64,000 nt of DNA from positions 90,991-154,990 of the forward strand of contig NZ_WSQA01000015.1 in NCBI RefSeq assembly GCF_009768885.1. The letters are read 5' to 3'. This DNA comes from Sphingobacterium humi. GTDB taxonomy: Bacteria; Bacteroidota; Bacteroidia; Sphingobacteriales; Sphingobacteriaceae. Made by a program: the position numbers and the translations under genes. This document shows, piece after piece, positions 53,099 to 61,599 of this stretch. How positions within the stretch are numbered: the first letter of the stretch is position 1; each line of letters begins with the position of its first letter. The notes under the pieces were generated by a model that had not been told where the DNA came from, did no database searches, and saw only the letters and a program-made list of their open reading frames with translations.

Positions 53099-53809
53099 AT
53101 GGCGAACTGGTGCAATAATACGGTTGTTTTCGAGGGGAAACCCGAAGCAATCGAACAGATACAACAGCTATTCACGGCAATGGCTGATAAGCAAGAGATA
53201 GAAAATTGCGGGCAACTACCTGACTTCGTAGAGGACAGTAACGGTGGCTATTTTTTCGACATCTTCCAAGAGGAAGACTGTACAGGCGTATTTCAATACG
53301 AAACGAAATGGTCGCCCAACACAGAAGTTTTGAAGAAGATAGCAGAGCGGTATAAAGTAGATTTTATACACGACTACGAAGAAATGGGTTGCTTGATATA
53401 TGGCAAGGCAACATTTTCCGACAAGCTACTCACAGATATTTATTTGGAGGACGAGGATTTTGAAGGATACAAATATGATGAAGAATCCGACAGCTATGAT
53501 TTTGAGGGCAAGAAATATGACAGTGATTGTGAAATACTGGAAACCCTATTGGAACGCAAAATTGAAAATCATTTTAACAACATCAAAATCCAAAACGAAG
53601 AAACAGAGATTGAAAAGTTGTGCAAAGAACGCTTTAAGCACCTTACCAATGCACAGCTAGTGGCAAGAGTAAACAGTCTGCCCGATTTTGGTTGGGACGA
53701 CGAGGGGGTAGAACTGCAAAGACGGCACAAGGTTTCAAACGGTGCATTTGATTATGCCTTTAATTATAACACAATGGTAATTCTAAAAGATGAAAAGCAA
53801 TGTATATAA
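53099..53809 (+). CDS. Api92-like ferredoxin-fold protein (DUF1281-type)
   Basis: A 236-residue protein starting MANWCNNTVVFEGKPEAIEQ, the signature opening of Api92-like proteins found on phages and plasmids. A central EYETKWSPNTEVLKKI-type segment and acidic repeats (EDEDFEGYKYDEESDSYDF) follow, and the C-terminal third is helical. The function of the family is unknown. Its 3' end overlaps the next small gene by 10 bp. Confidence 0.75.
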   Translation: MANWCNNTVVFEGKPEAIEQIQQLFTAMADKQEIENCGQLPDFVEDSNGGYFFDIFQEEDCTGVFQYETKWSPNTEVLKKIAERYKVDFIHDYEEMGCLIYGKATFSDKLLTDIYLEDEDFEGYKYDEESDSYDFEGKKYDSDCEILETLLERKIENHFNNIKIQNEETEIEKLCKERFKHLTNAQLVARVNSLPDFGWDDEGVELQRRHKVSNGAFDYAFNYNTMVILKDEKQCI

Positions 53810-53994
53810 CAGATTTAAACGGTTTCCTAATCGAAGTTACAGACCTTGATGAAGCCATAAGGATAACGGCAAATTACAAGGAACACAGGCATAAGAATAA
53901 GCGTTTTTCTGAGTTTGATAAACGGCAAAAAGCTTATTGGACGGATATGTACGAGAAACTGACAGCACTCAAACAAACAAGTAACAACAATTAA
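53800..53994 (+). CDS. Small hypothetical protein of the element (64 aa)
   Basis: A 64-residue protein (MYITDLNGFLIEVTDLDEAI, then KRFSEFDKRQKAYWTDMYEK) with no signal peptide or membrane helix. It overlaps the end of the Api92-like gene by 10 bp and precedes the PRTRC E gene by 11 bp, so it is probably translated as part of this operon. The family is not recognised. Confidence 0.7.
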   Translation: MYITDLNGFLIEVTDLDEAIRITANYKEHRHKNKRFSEFDKRQKAYWTDMYEKLTALKQTSNNN

Positions 53995-54005
53995 AATTTA
54001 GAACA

Positions 54006-54623
54006 ATGAATACAAATTTTTTCAATCAGATACAGCAGTTGGATTTTACAGGCGTATTGCAACTGAACATTTCCAAAGGAGTAGAAAATAACCTAATTGT
54101 ATCGGTTATTCTCAATAATGAGCAATGCGGAGATAGTGCCAAAAACCTCATTCCCCCATTGATATTTAACGCCACGCCCCAAGAGTTTGACGAGGGATTT
54201 TTTCAGCAGATAACCGCACCTGTTAAAACTGTTTCGGGTTTAATGGTCGATATGGAAGCCTTTATGAAGCAAATGGAAGCAGTTAAAATGCAATCCGAAA
54301 TGGAGAAGCAGAAAGCCGAGAAAGTCAAAAAGGAAAAAGAAGCCAAAGACAAGAAATACAAAGACAGTATGGCAAAGGTGGACGAGTTGGAGAAAGAGGG
54401 TAAATTCCGTGAAGCGTGGATGAAAGTACCCGACATAGCGGATTTTCCTGAAAAAGCAGACGAGATACGCAAACGCAAAACATCATTGTCCAACAAGTTC
54501 GCAACGCCTAACCTTTTCGGTGCAATGGAGGAAGCGACACCCAAACCGCCACAGGTAGCGGAAGTTACTGCCGATTATCCCATTGATGAAACAGGCGAAG
54601 ACGAGGAAGAAACAGAGTATTAA
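54006..54623 (+). CDS. PRTRC system protein E
   Basis: A 205-residue protein with the typical E-protein beginning (FFNQIQQLDFTGVLQLNIS, LIPPLIFNATPQEFDEGFF), a highly charged coiled coil at about residues 85-125, and an acidic C-terminus (DETGEDEEETEY). PRTRC genes (ParB-Related, ThiF-Related Cassette) are a conserved plasmid and element cassette of unknown biochemical purpose. The C gene follows 18 bp later. Confidence 0.85.
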   Translation: MNTNFFNQIQQLDFTGVLQLNISKGVENNLIVSVILNNEQCGDSAKNLIPPLIFNATPQEFDEGFFQQITAPVKTVSGLMVDMEAFMKQMEAVKMQSEMEKQKAEKVKKEKEAKDKKYKDSMAKVDELEKEGKFREAWMKVPDIADFPEKADEIRKRKTSLSNKFATPNLFGAMEEATPKPPQVAEVTADYPIDETGEDEEETEY

Positions 54624-54641
54624 CCATTAAAACGGAACATT

Positions 54642-54860
54642 ATGTTATTAGCAACGCAATTACAACGAGTTTTTATACTCAAAGATAAACGACAGGACAT
54701 CAGACTGACCGACCCCGAACCACGTTGGAGCGTGGAAGCCGTCATGAATTTTTACGCCAATATGTACCCGATTTTGACAACTGCAAAGGTATCAGCATCG
54801 AAGATTAAGGACGATACCGTTGAGTACCATTTTGAAAGTGTAATGGGTACGAAAGGTTAA
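54642..54860 (+). CDS. PRTRC system protein C
   Basis: A 72-residue protein matching the short PRTRC C pattern: an N-terminal beta strand (QRVFILKDKRQDIRLTDPEP), WSVEAVMNFYANMYPILTTA, and a C-terminal YHFESVMGTKG. In the family it has a ubiquitin-like fold prediction and might be the substrate of the ThiF-type enzyme encoded downstream; that is inference. Confidence 0.85.
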   Translation: MLLATQLQRVFILKDKRQDIRLTDPEPRWSVEAVMNFYANMYPILTTAKVSASKIKDDTVEYHFESVMGTKG

Positions 54861-54877
54861 ACCAAAAATCAAGAGCA

Positions 54878-56047
54878 ATGAACTATGCAACGCAACAAAA
54901 TATCGGGAACAATCCAAATACCCGAACAGCAAAGGCAACAAAAGTTACACCGACAGTTGGGCGAATTCGCACAATGGATGCAAAGACCAAAAGATGCAGA
55001 CCATGTGCGGAAAGACAAACGGAAATCCGTACCAATAGCCATGTTACCAATGGTATCTTAAAGTGTACGTTTCTGCCTAAACTGAAAACGGAACAATCCG
55101 TACAGACTTGTCAGAAAACGGAAAGGGATTTCTGTAAGTCCCTTTCCCAACTTACCGAGCATTACAGCATTGAGCCAATGCAGACCCGACAGGATTACGG
55201 CTATCCCTACAATATGGTTTTGGCTATGTGGGATATAGATACTCAAATGAAACTAAGCGATAGAAATTGGGACGGCTTTAAATTGGTACAGGACAGTAAG
55301 AAAACCTTTTTAACGAGTGTAGAAAGGTACGATACAGGCACAACGCTGTTTTACATTCCCCTTGTTCCACTCTTTGAAATGTTGCACGACAAACAGCGGA
55401 AACACACGGCACATATGTTGATTTCGGTTTGTAGTTATCTATATCATATTGCCCAGATACCGTATTACAGACAGGAAGACAGTTATTTGTGTTGGCTGTA
55501 TGAAACGCACAAAGATTGGGTAGAACAAGACGATGAAACAGAAGATACTGAAAGTTATAAAAGTGAATTGAGAAAAGCGGAAACCGTTGGCGACAGGATT
55601 GAACAAAAGTTGTACAACCATATCAACCTAACATTATTTGAACAGCGCTTAAGCCGTTTCAAAAGCCGTGATACATTCGACAAAGAATGTTGGAACGTGG
55701 CTTGTAATGCCTTTGCTCTTTACACGGAATACCCGACAGCAAGTATTTTTCGAAACGCACCAATGCCCGAACAAGACCCCTATAACGATGATTGTGAAAA
55801 CGAGGTTATCGGAATGGAAAAGTATATTTCCTTTATCGCTGATACCAAAGGTTGGCTGTATGAAAGCATTTCAGACAGTATAAACAACGAGTTTAACGAA
55901 TATGGAGCAATGGAAGAACCTATCATTAACAAATCCTTTGACGGAAGCGAAATATCTGCAACCAACCTTGATTTTGAAAACCGCCTGTTTGAACTATTGG
56001 ACGACCTTTCATACCTATTGTATAGCTATAAAACCACAGAAAAATGA
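54878..56047 (+). CDS. Probable PRTRC system protein F
   Basis: A 389-residue protein lying between C and B, the usual place of PRTRC F. The first 65 residues are polar, basic and low in similarity to anything I know (NNPNTRTAKATKVTPTVGRI); a later start near the MQTRQDYGYPYNM region cannot be excluded. The rest is helical with WDGFKLVQDSKKTFLTSVER and an acidic segment QDDETEDTESYKSE. The stop overlaps the B gene start by 4 bp. The name rests mostly on gene order. Confidence 0.62.
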   Translation: MNYATQQNIGNNPNTRTAKATKVTPTVGRIRTMDAKTKRCRPCAERQTEIRTNSHVTNGILKCTFLPKLKTEQSVQTCQKTERDFCKSLSQLTEHYSIEPMQTRQDYGYPYNMVLAMWDIDTQMKLSDRNWDGFKLVQDSKKTFLTSVERYDTGTTLFYIPLVPLFEMLHDKQRKHTAHMLISVCSYLYHIAQIPYYRQEDSYLCWLYETHKDWVEQDDETEDTESYKSELRKAETVGDRIEQKLYNHINLTLFEQRLSRFKSRDTFDKECWNVACNAFALYTEYPTASIFRNAPMPEQDPYNDDCENEVIGMEKYISFIADTKGWLYESISDSINNEFNEYGAMEEPIINKSFDGSEISATNLDFENRLFELLDDLSYLLYSYKTTEK

Positions 56048-56769
56048 ACAACACAAAAGACATAACAGCAAGTTTTGGAACGCTTTATTTTCCTAAATCT
56101 GCTTTGGTTTTTTACGCAACCAACAACACAGACAAAGAAACCTATGTGGAGCATTTTGATATGGATAAGAACGGCAACCCTATCAATGCCCACCCATTAA
56201 CCGTAAAAGAAGCCAATGTTTTGGCAAAGTGTTTACAGACCGATGAAGAAAAGAATACCGCCTTTTTAAAGTCAAGAGGAATTTTGCCTACCAATGTACT
56301 GCACATCAATCCGAGCCTTGATAAAGGCAAGGTGCTATGGTACACTAAGGCACAGCAAAGGCAACTGTATTTTGTGGATAGTCTGGGCATTCCCAACGGA
56401 ATGGCACAAGTACCTGCAATGCTTTGGTTAGCTAGTAAAAGCAGTTTGACTGTTTTTGCTTTAGCAAACAACAGAAGACCCACCGAGAAATCGCCTTTGC
56501 ATTACGCTCCATTTTTCAACATCTACGAAAAAGGCAACGTGTGTATGGGAACGGTAAGCATTGATATTAAAAATTCGGCTTCGGTTGAGGAATTTATACA
56601 GGCGTGGGAACATTACTTTTTCAATTCCTATTTCAGCTATTCATTATGCAGTAACCTAACCAAAAAGAACATTGTAAACCTTTGGAAAGACCTTGTTAAT
56701 ACTAATAAACCCTTTCCAAAGGAAGCATTAAAAAAGAACAATAAAACCCTCAAAAATCTATTCCGATGA
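56044..56769 (+). CDS. PRTRC system protein B
   Basis: A 241-residue protein with the B-protein hallmarks: FGTLYFPKSALVFYATNN near the N-terminus, NAHPLTVKEANVLAKCLQTD, and VLWYTKAQQRQLYFVDSLGI followed by PAMLWLASKSSLTVFAL. Its function in the family is not established. It overlaps both neighbours by 4 bp (ATGA), which indicates a tightly coupled operon. Confidence 0.87.
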   Translation: MNNTKDITASFGTLYFPKSALVFYATNNTDKETYVEHFDMDKNGNPINAHPLTVKEANVLAKCLQTDEEKNTAFLKSRGILPTNVLHINPSLDKGKVLWYTKAQQRQLYFVDSLGIPNGMAQVPAMLWLASKSSLTVFALANNRRPTEKSPLHYAPFFNIYEKGNVCMGTVSIDIKNSASVEEFIQAWEHYFFNSYFSYSLCSNLTKKNIVNLWKDLVNTNKPFPKEALKKNNKTLKNLFR

Positions 56770-57596
56770 ACGCAGAGAAAACTACTTGTAGTGAGCAAAT
56801 TCGAACTAAAGTACATTTCACAGATAACTATCTGTTAAACCCCACCAACCCGATTACGGTAAACCTAATCGGTGCAGGTGGTACAGGCTCAAAGGTATTG
56901 ACTGCATTAATGGAAATGAACCATAGCTTGATTGAGTTGGGACACGCAGGGTTGCAAGTCCGACTTTGGGATGACGATATAGTCACGACTGCTAACTTAG
57001 GAAGACAGCGTTTTGCTGAATGTGAAACAGGATTGTACAAATCCGTAGCCTTGATTAACCGAGCCAATCGCTTTTCGGGTACAAATTGGAAAGCCGAAAC
57101 CCGAAAATTTGAAAAGGACAAATATGGACGATTGCCCGAAGAAGCACAGGCAACCATTTTTATTACTTGCGTAGATAATGTACAGGCACGATTTACCGTA
57201 GCAGAAATATTGAATGCATTGGGCAACCTTAGAAATTACAGAGATGCACCCAAATATTGGTTGGACTTTGGTAACAGCCAGCATACAGGGCAAGTCTTAC
57301 TATCTACAATAGGAGATATTCAGCAACCTAAATCAGAAAAATACGAAACGGTTGTAAGTCTGCCAATGATTACCGAAGAATTTGGTGAATTGCTGAAGCA
57401 ATCTGAACAGGAGGACAATACGCCAAGCTGCTCATTGGCAGAAGCATTGCAAAAACAAGATTTATTTATCAATTCCTCACTAACCCAAATGGGCTGCTCC
57501 CTGCTTTGGGGTTTGTTTCGTTATGGGATGACGGAATACAGGGGATTTTTCCACAATCTGAAAGACTACCGTACCCAACCGATAAAAGTCGGTTAA
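56766..57596 (+). CDS. PRTRC system ThiF family protein (E1-like adenylating enzyme)
   Basis: A 276-residue ThiF/E1-like protein. The nucleotide-binding Rossmann motif is VNLIGAGGTGSKVLTALMEM at about residues 32-51, with the acidic WDDDIVTTANLGRQRF segment and an ATIFITCVDNVQARF strand as in MoeB/ThiF/UbA enzymes. These activate the C-terminus of ubiquitin-like partners. A CxxC zinc pair is not evident. A 10-bp-stem terminator follows 19 bp after the stop. Confidence 0.9.
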   Translation: MNAEKTTCSEQIRTKVHFTDNYLLNPTNPITVNLIGAGGTGSKVLTALMEMNHSLIELGHAGLQVRLWDDDIVTTANLGRQRFAECETGLYKSVALINRANRFSGTNWKAETRKFEKDKYGRLPEEAQATIFITCVDNVQARFTVAEILNALGNLRNYRDAPKYWLDFGNSQHTGQVLLSTIGDIQQPKSEKYETVVSLPMITEEFGELLKQSEQEDNTPSCSLAEALQKQDLFINSSLTQMGCSLLWGLFRYGMTEYRGFFHNLKDYRTQPIKVG

Positions 57597-57614
57597 AGCT
57601 CGAAAAACCGGGCG

Positions 57615-57655
57615 GCAAAAAGACATTCCTCCCTTTGGTCGGAAAGTCTTTTTGC
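57615..57655 (+). terminator. Terminator after the PRTRC operon
   Basis: GCAAAAAGAC at 57615-57624 pairs with GTCTTTTTGC at 57646-57655, with extra TTCC/GGAA pairing inside the loop. It lies 19 bp after the ThiF stop. The 617 bases from 57597 to 58213 contain this hairpin and two more but no gene I trust. Confidence 0.7.
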
Positions 57656-57973
57656 GTTGAATAGTTGCAGCCACATTCTCAAAAAAGTTCAAAGATCATC
57701 GGTGCAGGAAAAATGCACTCGCTGACATTGCCCGATTTTGAGAAAGAGGCTGCGGAATGTTTTACCGGGATACCAAATCCCGAAAATTATAATCACAAGG
57801 CTTCTTTTCTTTCCAAATCTGCGACCAAAGAAAAGAAGCAAAAGAACGTCGCCGAATTTATGCCCATATTTGATATTATAGCGATTATTTGATTTTCTCA
57901 AAAAACATCAAAAATGGAATTAAGTGTTCGACTGTAATCCCTGTCAGCCCGCAAAGTAACTACTAAAAATATC

Positions 57974-58015
57974 AAAAACCCTGTTAATTATACAATTAGC
58001 AGGGTTTTCTTTTTC
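57974..58015 (+). terminator. Strong rho-independent terminator before the integrase
   Basis: AACCCTGTTAATT at 57977-57989 pairs with AATTAGCAGGGTT at 57994-58006 (one G-T wobble) with a 4-nt loop, followed by TTTTCTTTTT. No gene ends near it on the plus strand, so it probably insulates the integrase from the operons upstream. Confidence 0.8.
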
Positions 58016-58048
58016 CTCAGTTTTTCAAATCCCCCTCTAATCGCTTGT

Positions 58049-58104
58049 TTTTAGCGAGGCAAAATCGAGCCCCTAAAAGTTCGAGATTTAGGGGCTCGCT
58101 AAAA
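58049..58104 (+). promoter_or_regulatory. Two mutually exclusive hairpins upstream of the integrase
   Basis: CGAGCCCCTAAA at 58066-58077 pairs perfectly with 58087-58098. TTTTAGCGAG at 58049-58058 pairs with CTCGCTAAAA at 58095-58104. The two stems share CTCG (58095-58098), so only one can form. This may be an attenuator, an attachment-site or arm-site structure, or a recombinase binding region; it lies 110 bp before the integrase start. Confidence 0.45.
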
Positions 58105-58213
58105 TAGTCAGGAAGCTAGTTAAGTATTTCATAATCACATGACTAGCAGCTAAACATCTTGTTACGAACAAACAGGAGTTATAACTTAAGAAAATGCAAA
58201 AGTAGCTACGGAT

Positions 58214-59467
58214 ATGAACATAAAAATCACCATCCATATTTATCCCCGATTGAGCAAATCCAATTCGGCTGGCCTCCCTCCCATTTATTTCCGAATCACG
58301 ATTAATGGAAGGCGCAAAGAATTTTCAACCAAAAAATTCATTAATCCCTCCAGGTGGGATTCCAAAATGATGAGAGTAAAGGGCAATTCAGAAGAGGCCC
58401 GTACAATAAACAGTTATCTAGATTTGTTGAAGAACAAGGTCTACCAGGTAGAAAACACATTACAATTTCAGAACACACCCGTCACTTCAGAAGAAGTCAT
58501 AAATTTTTTGATAGGAAAGCGGAAAGACAGAGAGCGAATGTTAGTAGAAATATTCAAAGAACACAATAAGAAAGTGAAGGCCTTAATAGGAGTCGACTTT
58601 GCCCTTGGCACTTTTAGTCGCTATGAAACTTCAGCAAAGCATATTTCCGATTACCTCCAATTTCAATATCACATCAAAGACATTCCCGTCACAAAAGTAG
58701 ATCACGCCTTTATAACCGGATTCGATTATTACCTAAGAACGGAAAGGAAATGCTGCAATAATACGACGGTAAAATACATTAAGAATTTTAAAAAGATTAT
58801 CCGGATATGCTTAGCCAACAATTGGATTAGCAAAGATCCATTTCTGAATTACAAGGTCAAGCTTACATCTGTCGAACGCGAAATATTAAACGACATTGAA
58901 ATACAAAAAATCATCAATAAAGAAATCAGTATCGAAAGATTGGATATAGTACGCGATATTTTCATTTTTTCCTGTTATACAGGGCTTGCTTACATCGATG
59001 TAAAGCAGCTTACTAAGGAAAACATAGTAAGAGGAATTGATGGCCATTTGTGGATCCATACGCATAGGCAAAAAACAGCCGTCCCTACAAAAATACCACT
59101 CTTAGAAACGGCAAAAAGAATAATAGAAAAATACGAACAGCATCCCATATCCAGCAATAATGAAGCACTTTTGCCCGTCTTCACAAACCAACGAATCAAC
59201 GCCTATTTAAAGGAAATTGCAACAATATGCAATATCAACAAAGAGTTAACTTTTCATTGCGCTAGGCACACTTTCGCAACCACCATTACCCTTTCAAACG
59301 GAGTACCTATTGAAACCGTATCAAAAATGTTGGGCCATAAAAGCATAAAAACAACCCAACACTATGCTAAAATTACGGATAGGAAAGTCGCCAACGACAT
59401 GGAAATTCTCAAAAACGTATTAGGAAATACCAAAGAAAACGGCTCAAACAAGTCCAAAAACGGTTAA
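58214..59467 (+). CDS. Tyrosine recombinase / integrase of the element
   Basis: A 417-residue Bacteroidota-type integrase. The arm-binding N-terminal domain spans about residues 1-110 (GRRKEFSTKKFINPSRWDSK). A SAM-like core-binding domain covers about 120-215, and the catalytic domain runs to the end. Visible catalytic residues are His348 and Arg351 (HCARHTF), His375 (LGHKS) and Tyr384 (HYAKI). The first catalytic arginine is replaced in CYTGLAYIDV, as in IntDOT-like enzymes of this phylum. It should insert and excise the integrative element; its position at the end of the ssb/PRTRC block suggests that the element boundary is close by. Confidence 0.92.
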   Translation: MNIKITIHIYPRLSKSNSAGLPPIYFRITINGRRKEFSTKKFINPSRWDSKMMRVKGNSEEARTINSYLDLLKNKVYQVENTLQFQNTPVTSEEVINFLIGKRKDRERMLVEIFKEHNKKVKALIGVDFALGTFSRYETSAKHISDYLQFQYHIKDIPVTKVDHAFITGFDYYLRTERKCCNNTTVKYIKNFKKIIRICLANNWISKDPFLNYKVKLTSVEREILNDIEIQKIINKEISIERLDIVRDIFIFSCYTGLAYIDVKQLTKENIVRGIDGHLWIHTHRQKTAVPTKIPLLETAKRIIEKYEQHPISSNNEALLPVFTNQRINAYLKEIATICNINKELTFHCARHTFATTITLSNGVPIETVSKMLGHKSIKTTQHYAKITDRKVANDMEILKNVLGNTKENGSNKSKNG

Positions 59468-59553
59468 TATTTCAAACCTTAACAGTATCCTAACAGCTTT
59501 TTAAAACAGAAAAACTAACATTGCGCCCAATAAAGTATCGCATTTGTTAAATC

Positions 59554-60348
59554 TCAAAAACGAGAAGGCTTCACTATTTCCACATTTACCATATTTATCA
59601 CATGAAGTTCAATAATATTTTCATTGTTTGAATCTTTTTTAATCTTAGATTTATCTAAATCGAACCAAACGTCATTGAAGTCTTTTAAAATTTGGTATGA
59701 CGGCTCTAGGATATGTTTCTTAAAATTAGAAGGGTTACTATACGATTTCGATAAACCCAATGAATTACACAGGTCAATAAGGCTAATCTCATGGTTTGAA
59801 CAATTTCTCCAGAGAGATAAATAAAGGTAGAGCTTTAAACTATTCTTGAATTTTGTATGATGCCTGATATTTGTGTTAATTTTAGAATAATATGATGCTC
59901 GCCTAGACTTGTTTCTATTAAAATTAATAAATAACCTAGCAACTACAACGTCCATGTTAACCATGATAATGGATGAATAGTTAGCTTTTATAGGGATTGA
60001 GACACTAAATAAGCTACCGCTCCAAATCTTTTCAACTGAATCTTCATTATATCTAATTTCACAAATAATCTTTGACATTTTTAAAAATGCAGTTTTAACC
60101 TCTCTATATTCAGATGACTTTGCAATATCTGAAAGGCTGATTTTCATTGTTAACACCTCATGTTCAAGTAACGCCTTTTGTCCAGCTAAATGCTTGTCAA
60201 ATTCCTTTTGACTAAAATCTTTCAGATTTTTTAATAGAATTAAGAAAATATTTAGTTGATAGGTCGAATTTAGAGATGAAATTATCCCCATGATATGATT
60301 TGGGGTAATTACAACTGGCTTAGTTTTATTACTATTCACTAACTTCAT
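59554..60348 (-). CDS. Rep_3-like replication initiator protein
   Basis: A 264-residue protein with two winged-helix halves typical of plasmid initiators of the Rep_3 group. The second half has the clear pattern LKLYLYLSLWRNCSNHEISL, then LCNSLGLSKSYSNPSNFKKH and ILEPSYQILKDF. The N-terminal half is basic with LNIFLILLKNLKDFS. I saw no iterons beside it. It follows an HTH gene by 12 bp in one operon. This indicates a plasmid-like or mobilisable element to the right of the main integrase. Confidence 0.75.
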   Translation of the reverse strand: MKLVNSNKTKPVVITPNHIMGIISSLNSTYQLNIFLILLKNLKDFSQKEFDKHLAGQKALLEHEVLTMKISLSDIAKSSEYREVKTAFLKMSKIICEIRYNEDSVEKIWSGSLFSVSIPIKANYSSIIMVNMDVVVARLFINFNRNKSRRASYYSKINTNIRHHTKFKNSLKLYLYLSLWRNCSNHEISLIDLCNSLGLSKSYSNPSNFKKHILEPSYQILKDFNDVWFDLDKSKIKKDSNNENIIELHVINMVNVEIVKPSRF

Positions 60349-60360
60349 AGTAATCCTGCT

Positions 60361-60540
60361 CTATCGAAATTTCACAGGGTTATATTCCAAAGCTCTGATA
60401 ACTTTCTCCAAATCATAGCGGTGAACATTTCCTAATTTTATATACGGAATCAATCCACGTTTTTTATAACGATTTAAAGTAGCAGGAGAAATTGCTAAAA
60501 CTTCCAAAAGTTGCTGTGTATCGATGAATTTATTGCTCAT
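60361..60540 (-). CDS. Excisionase-like helix-turn-helix protein (59 aa)
   Basis: A 59-residue single winged-helix protein: MSNKFIDTQQLLEVLAISPA, then TLNRYKKRGLIPYIKLGNVH and RYDLEKVI. This is the MerR/excisionase HTH_17 pattern. It precedes the Rep_3-like gene by 12 bp and probably regulates it or assists excision. An inverted repeat 60 bp upstream (60603-60629) is a candidate operator. Confidence 0.8.
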   Translation of the reverse strand: MSNKFIDTQQLLEVLAISPATLNRYKKRGLIPYIKLGNVHRYDLEKVIRALEYNPVKFR

Positions 60541-60602
60541 AGTTTATCGTTGTTGATTTCTACAGCAAACTTAGGATAGGATTAGATAATTAAAGAAGTG
60601 CT

Positions 60603-60629
60603 AAACGTTCTGGAAACTTTGGAACGTTT
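60603..60629. promoter_or_regulatory. Inverted repeat AAACGTTC/GAACGTTT between divergent genes
   Basis: AAACGTTC at 60603-60610 is inverted at 60622-60629 in the 190-bp divergent region between the HTH gene and the plus-strand gene at 60731. It is suitable as an operator for the HTH protein. Confidence 0.4.
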
Positions 60630-60730
60630 TTGAGTAATAAATATTCTTGTTTTTTGGAAATGATCCATAGATTTGCTTACCTAAAATAAGCTTGAAATAT
60701 TCAACCAAATTCAATCTCAATAATCTGATA

Positions 60731-61297
60731 ATGAATAAAAAGAAATATCAAATACTAAATTCATTACCTCCTTATGGACCAATGTACATTTCAATAACCG
60801 AAAATGGACAAGATTTCTATTCAGAAGGATTTGTTGTTCGCTTTTATAAAGATGATGGTACAGATTGGGTTGCTAATTTTCAAGAAGGTTGGACAGATCT
60901 TAAGGAAATTGTAAACCTTAAAAAAACTCAAAACTTATTAGTAATAGCGAAAGGCATTTGTTACCTCATGAATCCAAATGAAATAAAGCCTATTGAAGTT
61001 TTTGGTGTTAATTATAAAATTATTTTTGAAACCAATAATGATGGATTCGTTTTATCTGATGATACAGGTTTGACAATTATTGAGTCTGATGGAAATTATT
61101 GGCACTCTGAACGAATTTCATGGGACGGACTGACTCATTTTAATATTGAAAACAATATAGTAACAGGATTAGCTTTTAATCCGATGCCTGATTCAGATGA
61201 ATGGGTTGATTTTAGTTATGATATTGATAATAAGAATTTAATTGGAGGAAGTTATTATTCATTTGAGAATAAAAGACCTTGGTGGAAAATATGGTAA
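60731..61297 (+). CDS. Putative orphan immunity-type protein (188 aa)
   Basis: I choose ATG 60731; an in-frame TTG at 60692 would add 13 residues. The protein is soluble, acidic and beta-rich: PYGPMYISITENGQDFYSEG, FQEGWTDLKEIVNLKKT, NDGFVLSDDTGLTIIESDG, and WVDFSYDIDNKNLIGGSYYS. This resembles families often found beside CPCC proteins in Bacteroidota polymorphic-toxin loci, but I cannot give a family name. Its stop lies inside the next gene's start region (7-nt overlap). No toxin gene is adjacent. Confidence 0.6.
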   Translation: MNKKKYQILNSLPPYGPMYISITENGQDFYSEGFVVRFYKDDGTDWVANFQEGWTDLKEIVNLKKTQNLLVIAKGICYLMNPNEIKPIEVFGVNYKIIFETNNDGFVLSDDTGLTIIESDGNYWHSERISWDGLTHFNIENNIVTGLAFNPMPDSDEWVDFSYDIDNKNLIGGSYYSFENKRPWWKIW

Positions 61298-61566
61298 CAC
61301 AAAAATATCCCTGTCCTTGTTGTGGCTTTAAAACATTTATAAAAATCCCAAATGGAACTTATGAAATTTGCCCTGTTTGCCTTTGGGAAGATGATCCAAT
61401 TCAGCTCGGAGAGATAGATTATGAAGGTGGCGCAAATCAAGTTTCTTTAATGCAAGGTCAACGGAATTATTTAGAATTTGGCGCTTGTGAAAGAGAAATG
61501 ATTAAAAATGTTAGCAAACCGTATTCTGATGAAGAAAGGGATGAGAATTGGAAACCATTTAAATAA
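61291..61566 (+). CDS. CPCC family cysteine-rich protein (putative immunity)
   Basis: A 91-residue protein from ATG 61291, overlapping the previous stop as ATGGTAA. The N-terminus has the zinc-ribbon-like pattern YPCPCCGFKTFIKIPNGTYE followed by ICPVCLWEDDP, which defines the CPCC domain. This domain is predicted to be an immunity protein in polymorphic-toxin systems. The C-terminal part (VSLMQGQRNYLEFGACE) also fits the family. Together with the 188-residue gene it forms an orphan immunity pair. Confidence 0.82.
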   Translation: MVTQKYPCPCCGFKTFIKIPNGTYEICPVCLWEDDPIQLGEIDYEGGANQVSLMQGQRNYLEFGACEREMIKNVSKPYSDEERDENWKPFK

Positions 61567-61599
61567 AATACAAGACTGTCATTATTTTTTAAGTGATAT

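Noticed and set aside
57665..57892. A 75-codon plus-strand frame after the ThiF gene
   Set aside because: It follows a terminator, has low-complexity Lys/Ser content and no recognisable start context; treated as noncoding.
58025..58050. Possible tRNA T-arm-like string (TTCAAATCCCC) before the integrase
   Set aside because: No acceptor stem, anticodon arm or D-arm can be built around it, so it is not called as a tRNA or tRNA fragment.
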